Below are positions 8,734-16,339 of a stretch of 64,000 bases of DNA, piece after piece. Position numbers and translations under genes: made by a program. Source of the stretch: Parashewanella tropica (GTDB lineage Bacteria > Pseudomonadota > Gammaproteobacteria > Enterobacterales > Shewanellaceae); the NCBI RefSeq assembly GCF_004358445.1, contig NZ_CP037951.1, positions 2,653,501 through 2,717,500 of the forward strand. The letters are read 5' to 3'. The stretch's first letter is position 1; each line of letters opens with the position of its first letter. The notes below the pieces were generated by a model that was not told where the DNA came from, ran no database searches, and saw nothing but the letters and a program-made list of their open reading frames with translations.

Positions 8734-8874
8734 GTATTTTCTCCCTACAATGAGGGGGCTATTCATTACTGTAAAAAATATCTCAGCAGACAAAAAGCCC
8801 CTAGCACAAATAGAAATTATTCTTATTTATGTTAGTTAGAGAGAACTGAATTAAAACTGTATCGATTGAAGAAA

Positions 8875-9726
8875 TCAATGAGAGTCTTTCAATACAACTT
8901 GCATTGGAGGTACTATCGTAGTTGGGTCAAGGCGCATTTGATACCAATTAATTCGCCAGTCTAAATGTGGCCCCGTTGAACGCCCTGTCGAGCCAATTTC
9001 TCCGATTTTTTGACCTTGTTTTACCGATTGCCCTTTAACCACATCTAACTTACTCAAATGAAGCATGCTAGAGCTTACGCCATAGCCATGGTCAATAATA
9101 ATGGTTCCACCTGAATAAAACATATCAGGTACAGCTAAGGTGATAATGCCATTAGCAGGTGCAACAACTGGTGTGCCAGTAGGCTTAGCGACATCTACAC
9201 CATAGTGTGGGCGGCTGGGCACGCCATTGTAAACTCGTTGGCTGCCATACACGCCTGAAATAGGCCCTTTCGCAGGCCAGATAAATCGAGTGAATATGCC
9301 ATCTAAGTCTGAATCTGTATTTCTGGCTGCTCGTACTTGTTGACTGTCTTTTTTAGAGCGAGCAACGGCTTTAGGCTCAGGCTTCATGATTTTCTTAGCA
9401 ATACCGTTCACTCGTTGAATACGATATTTTTTCTTCGTTAAAACCACTTCTCGATTTATCTCAGTTCCGTCTACCAAAATTGCTTTTAGGTTATTCGTTA
9501 ATTCAGCTTCACGTCCAAACCCAACCACAAACTTCCCTGAGTCAGTAGCTCGTACAGACTTCCCATTAAGAAATAACTGAGCACCCACGGGTGCTTGACC
9601 TTTCAATAAAGTGCCTTGTTCGAATTTACCAAATAGCTTGATATTATCTGCGGCAAATGTCAGAGATGATAAAAATAGAAAAGGAAAAGGAAAAAATAAA
9701 AGATAAGAAAGAGTCTGCTTTTTCAT
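8875..9726 (-). CDS. M23-family (LytM-type) metallopeptidase, exported
   Basis: 283 aa from ATG 9726, chosen because it begins a signal peptide directly (MKKQTLSYLLFFPFPFLF...FAA); an ATG four codons upstream is also possible and neither has a clear RBS. The C-terminal half is a LytM/M23 domain that would cut peptidoglycan cross-links in the periplasm. RPHYGVDVA gives the HxxxD zinc pair. The second motif, usually HxH, reads GPHLDW, with Asp for the second His; GPHLDW is common in one M23 subgroup, so activity is still possible. The N-terminal region (residues 30-130) resembles a small beta domain with a basic linker. Single gene. Confidence 0.8.
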   Translation of the reverse strand: MKKQTLSYLLFFPFPFLFLSSLTFAADNIKLFGKFEQGTLLKGQAPVGAQLFLNGKSVRATDSGKFVVGFGREAELTNNLKAILVDGTEINREVVLTKKKYRIQRVNGIAKKIMKPEPKAVARSKKDSQQVRAARNTDSDLDGIFTRFIWPAKGPISGVYGSQRVYNGVPSRPHYGVDVAKPTGTPVVAPANGIITLAVPDMFYSGGTIIIDHGYGVSSSMLHLSKLDVVKGQSVKQGQKIGEIGSTGRSTGPHLDWRINWYQMRLDPTTIVPPMQVVLKDSH

Positions 9727-9793
9727 GGCATTAACCATAATTGTTAACGAATAACAATATTAAGTCAGACTCTTTTTATGGAAGCAAGGAAAA

Positions 9794-10663
9794 TTAGTAT
9801 TTCGCAATAGCGCCTTTGCCAACACCTTCGTAGGCTTTAACTAATACTTTGGTATTTGGCGACTCATTAGCTACATATTGAGCAACGAAATCAGCCAAAA
9901 GTTCTACAGTTGTATCGTGGGGAATGATGTCACAGACTTCTTTTGAAATCGCTAACTGAAACTCACCTTGAGGAGCTTGATATTTAAAACCAAAGTGACT
10001 TTGATCAGATATGTCTTTGCTATTAACATCTAAATCTGCAAGCTTAACGATATCTTCTTCCGTGCCTAAATAAATATCTTGCCAACGCTGTGCCCAATAT
10101 TCATTCCATTGTTGTGATTCTTCACCATCAATAAATACTGAAATTGGACTGCGATGACCATGAGCAATACGCTGACAATTTCCATCGTGTTTTTTCAGAC
10201 CATGACTGTAATGATAATAAGGGCGATTTAACTCTTCAGCACGTAAAGTAAGCTCGATATTGAGTACATTATCTGGTAGCACTTTTTTCAGTTCGTTATT
10301 TAAAAATTGAATGGTTGAGTCGTGATCAATCACATCTGAATCAATGAAAGAAAATGCTTGTTCAGGACAACGTAAATGAATACTGCCTTTGGCAGAGTTA
10401 AAATCAACTCGAACCATTTCATCTTCTACATCTTGATAAGAACTAGCCGATGATAGCATTGGCACTGCAAGGCGATGATCCAATACGTCATCAATAGTGC
10501 GCTTAATAGTTTTCTTTACCTTGGCAAAGTCTAAGACCATGTTTTGCTCATCAAGCCCACCATCAAGCACAACATCGACAATCCAACTTTCACCAACCAT
10601 ACCGCGCTCGGCACACAAATATGAAAAATCAATGACAGTTAAGTCATTTACAAACAATAACAT
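9794..10663 (-). CDS. tandem 6-pyruvoyl-tetrahydropterin synthase/QueD-like protein
   Basis: 289 aa, about twice the size of QueD (120-140 aa). The C-terminal domain has the zinc-ligand pattern YSHGLKKH...IAHGHRSPISVFIDG and the late glutamate in KAYEGVGKGAIA. The N-terminal domain keeps the fold signature (VLDFAKVKKTI, LDHRLAVP) but lacks HGH, reading CAERGMVGESW instead, so it has probably lost metal. QueD makes 6-carboxytetrahydropterin for queuosine; queE and queC are also in this window (51.1 and 52.4 kb), so a queuosine or other pterin role fits, but the exact reaction is inference. ATG at 10663 has GAGGAG upstream. Preceded by a structured leader. Confidence 0.75.
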   Translation of the reverse strand: MLLFVNDLTVIDFSYLCAERGMVGESWIVDVVLDGGLDEQNMVLDFAKVKKTIKRTIDDVLDHRLAVPMLSSASSYQDVEDEMVRVDFNSAKGSIHLRCPEQAFSFIDSDVIDHDSTIQFLNNELKKVLPDNVLNIELTLRAEELNRPYYHYSHGLKKHDGNCQRIAHGHRSPISVFIDGEESQQWNEYWAQRWQDIYLGTEEDIVKLADLDVNSKDISDQSHFGFKYQAPQGEFQLAISKEVCDIIPHDTTVELLADFVAQYVANESPNTKVLVKAYEGVGKGAIAKY

Positions 10664-10740
10664 CAAAACTCCTCGGCAGATAAACAGTCCACCATCTATC
10701 CTTTCGGATTAGCCCCACCGGCGAAAGCCAATAGGCTATA
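10664..10740 (-). ncRNA. structured 5' leader, candidate cis-regulatory RNA
   Basis: Read on the minus strand, the leader of the QueD-like gene contains GGC-TTTC-GCC, a perfect ATCC-GAAA-GGAT hairpin (GNRA-type tetraloop), two GGTGG segments and an AGAT...ATCT pairing, ending in GAGGAG before the ATG. A promoter-like TTGAGT and TATAT lie just upstream (10740-10775). The compact G-rich fold in front of a pterin/queuosine gene suggests a riboswitch or other leader control. It does not match preQ1 or other consensus sequences I can recall. The structure is seen by eye only; the class is unknown. Confidence 0.4.
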
Positions 10741-10886
10741 TAACTTTAAAGAACCGAGTATTTTACTCAAGTTTTATCTTGGTGGCGAGTGAAGAATTTT
10801 AAACATCAAATACTGTGATTTGGCGCACATAATTCACTGAAATGTTGTATGATATTGTGCATATTAGCCCATCAATAAGGTGCCCT

Positions 10887-12236
10887 ATGAAAACGCTTAT
10901 CTGTAATGCTCAACTGGTCAATGAAGGTAAAATATCCACTCAAGATGTTTTAATTGAAAATGGTCGCATTAGCCGTATCGATCGCCAAATTACGGCTCCA
11001 ACTGATGCTAAAGTCGTTGATGCTAATGGCAATCACTTAATTCCTGGAATGATCGATGATCAGGTTCACTTTAGAGAGCCAGGTTTTCCCAACAAAGGTA
11101 CCATCGCCAGTGAATCTCGTGCAGCAGTTGCAGGCGGTATCACCAGTTTTATGGAAATGCCTAATGTAAACCCTCAGACTACAACACTTGAAGCATTAGA
11201 AGATAAGTATGTTCGTGCCTCAAAAGGCTCACTCGCCAACTACAGCTTCTATTTAGGTGCGACTAACGACAACTTAGAAGTCATTAAAAGTCTTAACCCA
11301 AACCAAGCTTGTGGTATTAAGATTTTCATGGGCGCATCAACAGGTAACATGCTGGTTGATAACGAAGATACGCTAAACGCCATTTTTGCAAACGCCCCAA
11401 CTGTGATTGCGACACACTGTGAAAACACACCTATGATTTCGGCCTTAGAAGAAGAGTATCGCGCTAAGTATGGTGACAATATTCCGATGAACCTGCACGG
11501 TGAAATCCGCTCAAGGGAAGCGTGTTTAGCATCATCGAAATTAGCCACTGAGTTGGCTATCAAGCACAAGTCTCGTTTGCATGTTCTTCACTTAACGACC
11601 GCAGATGAATTGTACTTGTTCCAAAAGAACAAACAGCTGGCTGATTTAAAAGGCGCGAATATTACAGCCGAAGTGTGTGTGCACCATTTATTCTTCAACG
11701 ATAAAGACTACGACACGCTTGGCAGCTTAATTAAATGTAACCCTGCGGTTAAAAAAGCCAGTGATCAACAAGCTCTAATTAAAGCCGTTCAAGATGATGT
11801 GATTGATATTATAGCGACTGACCATGCACCACATACATGGGATGAAAAACAAAACGAAAGCTACTTTAAAGCACCGTCAGGTCTTCCTTTAGTGCAGCAC
11901 GCTTTAGTTTCTGTGCTTGAGCATTACCACAATGGCAACTTTAGCCTAGAGAAAATCGTCCAAAAAACCAGTCACGCTGTAGCAGAGCGTTATCAATTAA
12001 AAGATCGTGGTTATCTACGTGAAGGTTATATTGCTGACTTGGCTTTATTAGATCTAAACAAACCGCATACAGTGACAAAAGAAAATATCCGCTATCACTG
12101 TGGTTGGTCACCATTTAACGGTTATACCTTCCAATCGAGCGTAATCGGCACTTGGGTGAACGGTAATCATATGTTTGACGGTGAACGTATTATCAATAAG
12201 CAGTTTGGTGAAAGATTGGTGTTTGATAGAGACTAA
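10887..12236 (+). CDS. pyrC: dihydroorotase (amidohydrolase family)
   Basis: 449 aa from ATG 10887, which has AAGGTG upstream; an upstream ATG at 10842 has none. Converts carbamoyl aspartate to dihydroorotate in pyrimidine synthesis. Amidohydrolase landmarks are present: MIDDQVHFREPG near residue 60, CGIKIFMGAS with the probable carboxylated lysine, ATHCE, LHVLHLTT, and ATDHAPH. The first metal motif reads QVH instead of the usual HxH, a variant I associate with a subgroup found in Bacteroidetes and some gammaproteobacteria. The gene is monocistronic with a good terminator. Hydantoinase or allantoinase are alternatives within the superfamily, but REPG favours dihydroorotase. Confidence 0.8.
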   Translation: MKTLICNAQLVNEGKISTQDVLIENGRISRIDRQITAPTDAKVVDANGNHLIPGMIDDQVHFREPGFPNKGTIASESRAAVAGGITSFMEMPNVNPQTTTLEALEDKYVRASKGSLANYSFYLGATNDNLEVIKSLNPNQACGIKIFMGASTGNMLVDNEDTLNAIFANAPTVIATHCENTPMISALEEEYRAKYGDNIPMNLHGEIRSREACLASSKLATELAIKHKSRLHVLHLTTADELYLFQKNKQLADLKGANITAEVCVHHLFFNDKDYDTLGSLIKCNPAVKKASDQQALIKAVQDDVIDIIATDHAPHTWDEKQNESYFKAPSGLPLVQHALVSVLEHYHNGNFSLEKIVQKTSHAVAERYQLKDRGYLREGYIADLALLDLNKPHTVTKENIRYHCGWSPFNGYTFQSSVIGTWVNGNHMFDGERIINKQFGERLVFDRD

Positions 12237-12264
12237 TATCAATATCACCCCCCCCTTTTCTACA

Positions 12265-12293
12265 AGCCAGAGTTCATTAGCTCTGGCTTTTTA
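12265..12293 (+). terminator. rho-independent terminator of the dihydroorotase gene
   Basis: AGCCAGAG (12265-12272) pairs with CTCTGGCT (12281-12288), an 8-bp stem with an 8-nt loop, followed by a T run. It sits 30 bp after the stop codon. Confidence 0.85.
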
Positions 12294-12405
12294 ATAGGTA
12301 CAGGGTTATCTAGGTAGTTTATTGGTTCAGGCTAAAAGGTCATATTGATAACATGGTTATGGACAGTAACGAAACGATATTTTTATAGAATTGTTAAAAG
12401 CCATG

Positions 12406-12702
12406 TCGTCATGCCTGCACGTTGTTAGCAGGCATCCAGCGACTTTTTTCTTGGCTTATGCTTGGTTAGGTAATAAAAGCAAAGCTTCTACGAAGCTTAG
12501 AAAATCGTAGTACTGCGTACCACACCGCGCAAGAGGGGGAACACCAGCATTCCCCCTCTTGCATCTCCCCGTGCCGTCCCACGAAGCTAAACGTTTCGGC
12601 GATAATTGAATAAATGACTAACGGCTCTGATGGTACATCCATGTACCTCAGAGCCTAGCTCGACATCCATGTCGAGCTTACGCCATTTCATTATTCAATT
12701 AT
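12406..12702 (+). repeat. structured dispersed repeat, copy A
   Basis: About 300 bp with a chain of hairpins, aligned over its whole length to an inverted copy at 14520-14843. In order: ATGCCTGC/GCAGGCAT before CAGCGACTTTTT; the CTTCTACGAAG palindrome; a long GC-rich hairpin around ACACCAGC (12530-12565); GTGCCGTCCC; then an outer stem (12602-12618 with 12682-12702) enclosing two hairpins, 12623-12655 and 12658-12677, both with CATCCATG in the apex. Stems differ in sequence between copies but keep pairing. The rest of 12300-12870 shows no gene. I believe similar repeats are dispersed in Shewanella-type genomes, but cannot check. Confidence 0.7.
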
Positions 12703-12874
12703 CCCCTCAACAGCTTCAAGGGAACTATGTTCTCTCTTCGATCATATGATATGTGGAAACTCATAGGCTTAAAGCACTTTTTGGACAGAAGTTTGTCAGT
12801 GGTTTTGCTAAATTAGCAAAATACGGATCAGCTTATGTATGTTGAAACTCCAAGTACGTGCCAACAATGTGTAC

Positions 12875-13180
12875 TTATTTTACTAACTCTACGCAATATT
12901 TCGTCGGCAAGGGTTCATCTACAAACTTCGTTGAAAAGTCATACATTGCACCCTTTTCGATGCAAACAGTTTTCAAAACCTCTTCGATCCGTTGTTGAAT
13001 AGGAACTTCGAAGTCTTCAGCAATACGAGCTTGAATAAACGCTGCACGAACACGAAAGCTGTAACTTTCTGAGATAAAATCTACATAACGAAACTGACGA
13101 TCAACTTGAAATTTCTCTGAAAACGATACCTCAAAATGAGCACCAATATTCTCTAATACTTTATTGATATCTTTATACAT
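12875..13180 (-). CDS. hypothetical protein in accessory patch
   Basis: 101 aa, no family recognised. Mixed alpha/beta composition, charged, no signal peptide or membrane segment. ATG 13180 follows AACGGAGGT, a strong Shine-Dalgarno. It lies 87 bp downstream of the HEPN-like gene on the same strand, within the segment bounded by the inverted structured repeats, so the two may form one unit. If the neighbour is a toxin, this could be its partner, but toxins' partners usually overlap or sit closer; that idea is weak inference. Confidence 0.6.
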   Translation of the reverse strand: MYKDINKVLENIGAHFEVSFSEKFQVDRQFRYVDFISESYSFRVRAAFIQARIAEDFEVPIQQRIEEVLKTVCIEKGAMYDFSTKFVDEPLPTKYCVELVK

Positions 13181-13267
13181 TTAATAAACCTCCGTTGTTT
13201 CCATTTATAGATAACGCTCGTGTAATTTGGATGTCCCAAAGAGCCTGAGAGCTATTTGATGCGTTTG

Positions 13268-14194
13268 TTAGCACTCAGACTCGTATTCTTTGTCGATATC
13301 TTTAGCTATTTCTATAAGTTCATCGAACTGCTTCTCGACAAAGCTTACAAATATATAAGCGTCTTTTTCATTTAATGTTGATTCCCCATTAAAGTAGAGT
13401 TCTAGCTGTCGAAGTGGGTACTCTAACTGCTCATAGTGAAAGTTAACTGAGTCATAAACACCCCATTCAGAACGTGATTCAAGAGCATTTTTAAAGTCCT
13501 CCAAAACCTTAGATACCATAGCCAAATTGACTTTACCTAATGCAAATGATTCTCTCGTATATGTAGCCTCATAAATTTTTCCCAAGTGATAACTCAATGT
13601 TTGAGGGAATGAGTCTTCAAGTTTATTGTCTTTGTGCATTAATCGATGCTCCATTTCTTGCTTTTTAAGTTCATCCACCACTTGCTTTAATAGTTCAGCA
13701 ATATATTTTCCCTGAGTTTCTATCAACGAAGGAATGCTAACGGTTGTAAACTTAGGTTCTGATGAATTAGAGAATGACGTCACCATTTGGAAGCTAGCAG
13801 GACTCAAAGAGATGCGAGATATAAAGCAAGACTTATACGCTCCATTTTCTTTTTGAGATGTGGGGTGTCCCGCGGCACTATTTCGTATAATTCGAATTTC
13901 GTCTAGTTGCTTAGGAGGCTTTATGTTTTTCAGGTCTAATGAGTCAGCAATATGTTTTGCAGCATCTTGCTGCAATAGTAAGGTTTGCAAAACTCCATAA
14001 ACGACAAGATAACTTGCTCCGTCACTCTCGGTTGAGCATAAATCGGGATATGCTTCTATTGCTAACTCGGTATCACCTACAAGATCAAGCGCTGAACACA
14101 ATTTGTTCCAGTTTGCTTTATTCCCCATGATTTGAAACTGCCGCCTAGACGCATTGATGTAGTCTCTAATTTCTGATTCTAGCTTCCTGACCAT
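13268..14194 (-). CDS. HEPN-like protein of unknown function
   Basis: 308 aa, almost all helical, no signal or membrane segment. Near residue 100 the sequence EIRIIRNSAAGHPT carries Arg104-Asn105-x4-His110, the RNx4H form of the HEPN ribonuclease motif (Rx4-6H), preceded by a hydrophobic helix (YLVVYGVLQTLLLQQDA). HEPN proteins are often RNases in toxin-antitoxin and phage-defence systems. The C-terminal half has a second helical region ending near EYESEC. RBS before ATG 14194 is good (AGGAGAG). No nucleotidyltransferase (MNT) partner, the common HEPN antitoxin, is visible next to it. Lies between inverted repeats, suggesting acquisition as cargo. HEPN assignment rests on one motif and its helix. 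Confidence 0.55.
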   Translation of the reverse strand: MVRKLESEIRDYINASRRQFQIMGNKANWNKLCSALDLVGDTELAIEAYPDLCSTESDGASYLVVYGVLQTLLLQQDAAKHIADSLDLKNIKPPKQLDEIRIIRNSAAGHPTSQKENGAYKSCFISRISLSPASFQMVTSFSNSSEPKFTTVSIPSLIETQGKYIAELLKQVVDELKKQEMEHRLMHKDNKLEDSFPQTLSYHLGKIYEATYTRESFALGKVNLAMVSKVLEDFKNALESRSEWGVYDSVNFHYEQLEYPLRQLELYFNGESTLNEKDAYIFVSFVEKQFDELIEIAKDIDKEYESEC

Positions 14195-14519
14195 ACTCTC
14201 TCCTGATGAACTGATAAGAGTGCTAACAATGTATTAGATCCCAAAGTTGGGATAAAACCCCACTTTGGGAATTTTTACGCATCTATTGAACACTAGCTTT
14301 TTGCATAATTTATTGTTTTGAATAGAGTATCAGAATATGCAACAAAACCACTAATGAGAAAGCATGACAAGGCATGGTATTTCTACATACCTTTCATTTT
14401 ACATTACGAAATCTATAGAAAACTCTCTAGTTGGGAGTTATGAGGTTTGTTATCGCTAACTCGAAAAGGGGCAGAAATAAGTTAAAGCTACTCCAAATTA
14501 CCCTGCAGGCTTCAGAAAT

Positions 14520-14843
14520 TCCCATGGCAAAGTTGTTATTCATCGTTGGTGAAAAATAGCGTAAGCGCAGCATGGACGCTGCGCTAGTTTCCGAGCTACA
14601 TGGATGTAGCATCGGAAACGTTAGTTATTTTTTATCATAAGAGGAATAACGGTTAACTTTGCTGGGCGGCACGGTGAGTTCCAAGAGAGGGGTTGCTGGT
14701 GACCCCTTTCTTGGTCGGGTGTGGGCTGTCAGCACACGACTTTGTAAACTTCGTAGAAGTTTTGCTTTATTGAAATGAAATAGCCAATTCCATGTTTAGT
14801 ATCAAAAAGTCGCTGGGCACCTGTCTTCTCAGGTGCGACGATA
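14520..14843 (-). repeat. structured dispersed repeat, copy B (inverted)
   Basis: Inverted relative to copy A (12406-12702) and matching it block by block when read on the minus strand: TCGTCGCACCTG...CAGGTGCCCAGCGACTTTTT, CTTCTACGAAGTTT, an ACCAGC-containing GC-rich hairpin, GTGCCGCCC, an outer stem, and two apex hairpins with CATCCATG/GTCCATG. Hairpin arms differ from copy A but still pair (for example TTTCCGA with TCGGAAA instead of GGCTCTGA with TCAGAGCC). Nothing gene-like was found in the remaining 14195-14920. Confidence 0.7.
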
Positions 14844-14920
14844 TAAAAAGCTTCGGGACAACAATGACTCCCAAGCCCGCCACAACATAAGAAAGCCTAT
14901 TGATTCAGGTGTATCGACAA

Positions 14921-15952
14921 TTACTCGCCCTTCAAGCGTCTATCCAACTGATCTTTCAAGTTCGCAGGAACACCTTTGATCAAAATAGTATTGGACACAG
15001 GATCATAAATCACTCGCTCGCCTAAATGATTACCATCAAAGCTTAAGCTTACGCCACCACCTGTACCTGAAAATTTTTTAAGCTGACGTAGGGTTGCTTT
15101 ATCGGCTGGAAACTCTTCATCAAGTTCATACTCACCAGTGTTGGCAAAGTCGTAAAATGAATCCATACCGTCTTCGCTGATTTCTTCTGCCAAGGATTTC
15201 AAATCAATGTCTAAGCCTTCGTCGCTGCGTTCTTTACAAAAGTCGAATACCTTTTCACGTACTTCTTGACGCTCTTCTTTGGTTAACTCATTACCCGCGA
15301 CAAAGTCTTCCACAGCATTCATCAGATTTTTGTTTTGAACTTTGGTGTTTACACCTTCAACACAGCCCATAAAATCCAAGAAGAAGTCAGCCACTTTTCG
15401 CCCTGCTCTGCCACGAATAAACGAAATATACTTTTTCGATTCAGGATCCGCCTGAAGCTCGGTTAAGTCGATTCGAGCCGCTAACTGTAGATTACTTAAA
15501 TCTAAATGGTTATTTTGAGTCAGCTCCATATCATCAAGCACCGTCATCGACGATTTAGCATTTAATAACGCCACAAACAAAAACTCACTGGCTAAACTGG
15601 TGTAGCATGCCATTAGCAAGAACCCGCCTTGGCTAAAGTCGTATTTAGCTAATTCATCTTGCAACAACTTACCTGCTTTACCTGAAAGCTCTACGAAACC
15701 TAAGTTACCTGTTCGGTATTCATTCAAAGCCTCAGAAAATGCATTATTAGGCTCAGCATCACTGCCTTCTGGCACACCAAAGTGTCCAAAGCCTTTTCCG
15801 GCTTTACTGGTATAAGTTTGATGTAGCTCTTCTAACATCACTTCTACCGCTTGGCCGTTTAGCAGCGGCTGCGGACGTAAGCGACAAGAAAGCTTGCCCT
15901 CATTGTTTTGAACGATTTCGTGAATAATGGCTTGGTCGATGGTAATTGTCAT
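14921..15952 (-). CDS. yejK: nucleoid-associated protein YejK
   Basis: 343 aa, close to E. coli YejK/NdpA (335 aa). The sequence follows the family throughout (start [16 protein letters not shown], middle [20 protein letters not shown], end [21 protein letters not shown]). Associates with the nucleoid; precise role not known. Divergent from yejL and yejM with a 69-bp gap, the classical gammaproteobacterial arrangement, so a shared promoter region lies at 15953-16021. Confidence 0.93.
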   Translation of the reverse strand: MTITIDQAIIHEIVQNNEGKLSCRLRPQPLLNGQAVEVMLEELHQTYTSKAGKGFGHFGVPEGSDAEPNNAFSEALNEYRTGNLGFVELSGKAGKLLQDELAKYDFSQGGFLLMACYTSLASEFLFVALLNAKSSMTVLDDMELTQNNHLDLSNLQLAARIDLTELQADPESKKYISFIRGRAGRKVADFFLDFMGCVEGVNTKVQNKNLMNAVEDFVAGNELTKEERQEVREKVFDFCKERSDEGLDIDLKSLAEEISEDGMDSFYDFANTGEYELDEEFPADKATLRQLKKFSGTGGGVSLSFDGNHLGERVIYDPVSNTILIKGVPANLKDQLDRRLKGE

Positions 15953-16021
15953 AAGTCGTGATAGTCAGGTAAATTTTGGGTATTATATGCCGCTAATTCT
16001 TTTCTTTGTGAAACATTTTTT

Positions 16022-16234
16022 ATGGCTATTAAATCAAAATACGATAATCAGCAAGTAGAATCCCTTATTGCTGAGGTTCTAGCAGTACTTAATAAACACG
16101 ATACCTCAACCGATTTAAGCTTGATGGTATTGGGCAATTGCGTATCTCACCTATTACAAACAAAAGTCCCAGAAGCCGCTCGCGCTGCTATTACAGAGCA
16201 ATTTGCAAAAGCTTTAACTCAATCAACAAAATAA
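16022..16234 (+). CDS. yejL: YejL family protein (DUF1414)
   Basis: 70 aa. Matches the small conserved YejL family in length and motif (KYDNQQVESLIAEVLAVL near the N-terminus, LMVLGNCVSHLL in the middle). Cytoplasmic, unknown function. Always found between yejK and yejM in this group, as here; 105 bp to yejM. Confidence 0.92.
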   Translation: MAIKSKYDNQQVESLIAEVLAVLNKHDTSTDLSLMVLGNCVSHLLQTKVPEAARAAITEQFAKALTQSTK

Positions 16235-16339
16235 TTCATTTAATCAATGAGTTTGTGCTATATACTCGTGATAGGTGACGATGCATTTTCAGGTATCACC
16301 AGTATTACAAACGGGCAAACCTTAACAGGCCAAATTTGA

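Noticed and set aside
12248-12255. Homopolymer run of C as a phase-variable tract
   Set aside because: It lies after the dihydroorotase stop codon and before its terminator, so it cannot shift a frame.
14427-14612. 61-codon frame on the minus strand in the repeat
   Set aside because: Overlaps the hairpins of the structured repeat; no RBS and no counterpart frame in the other copy.
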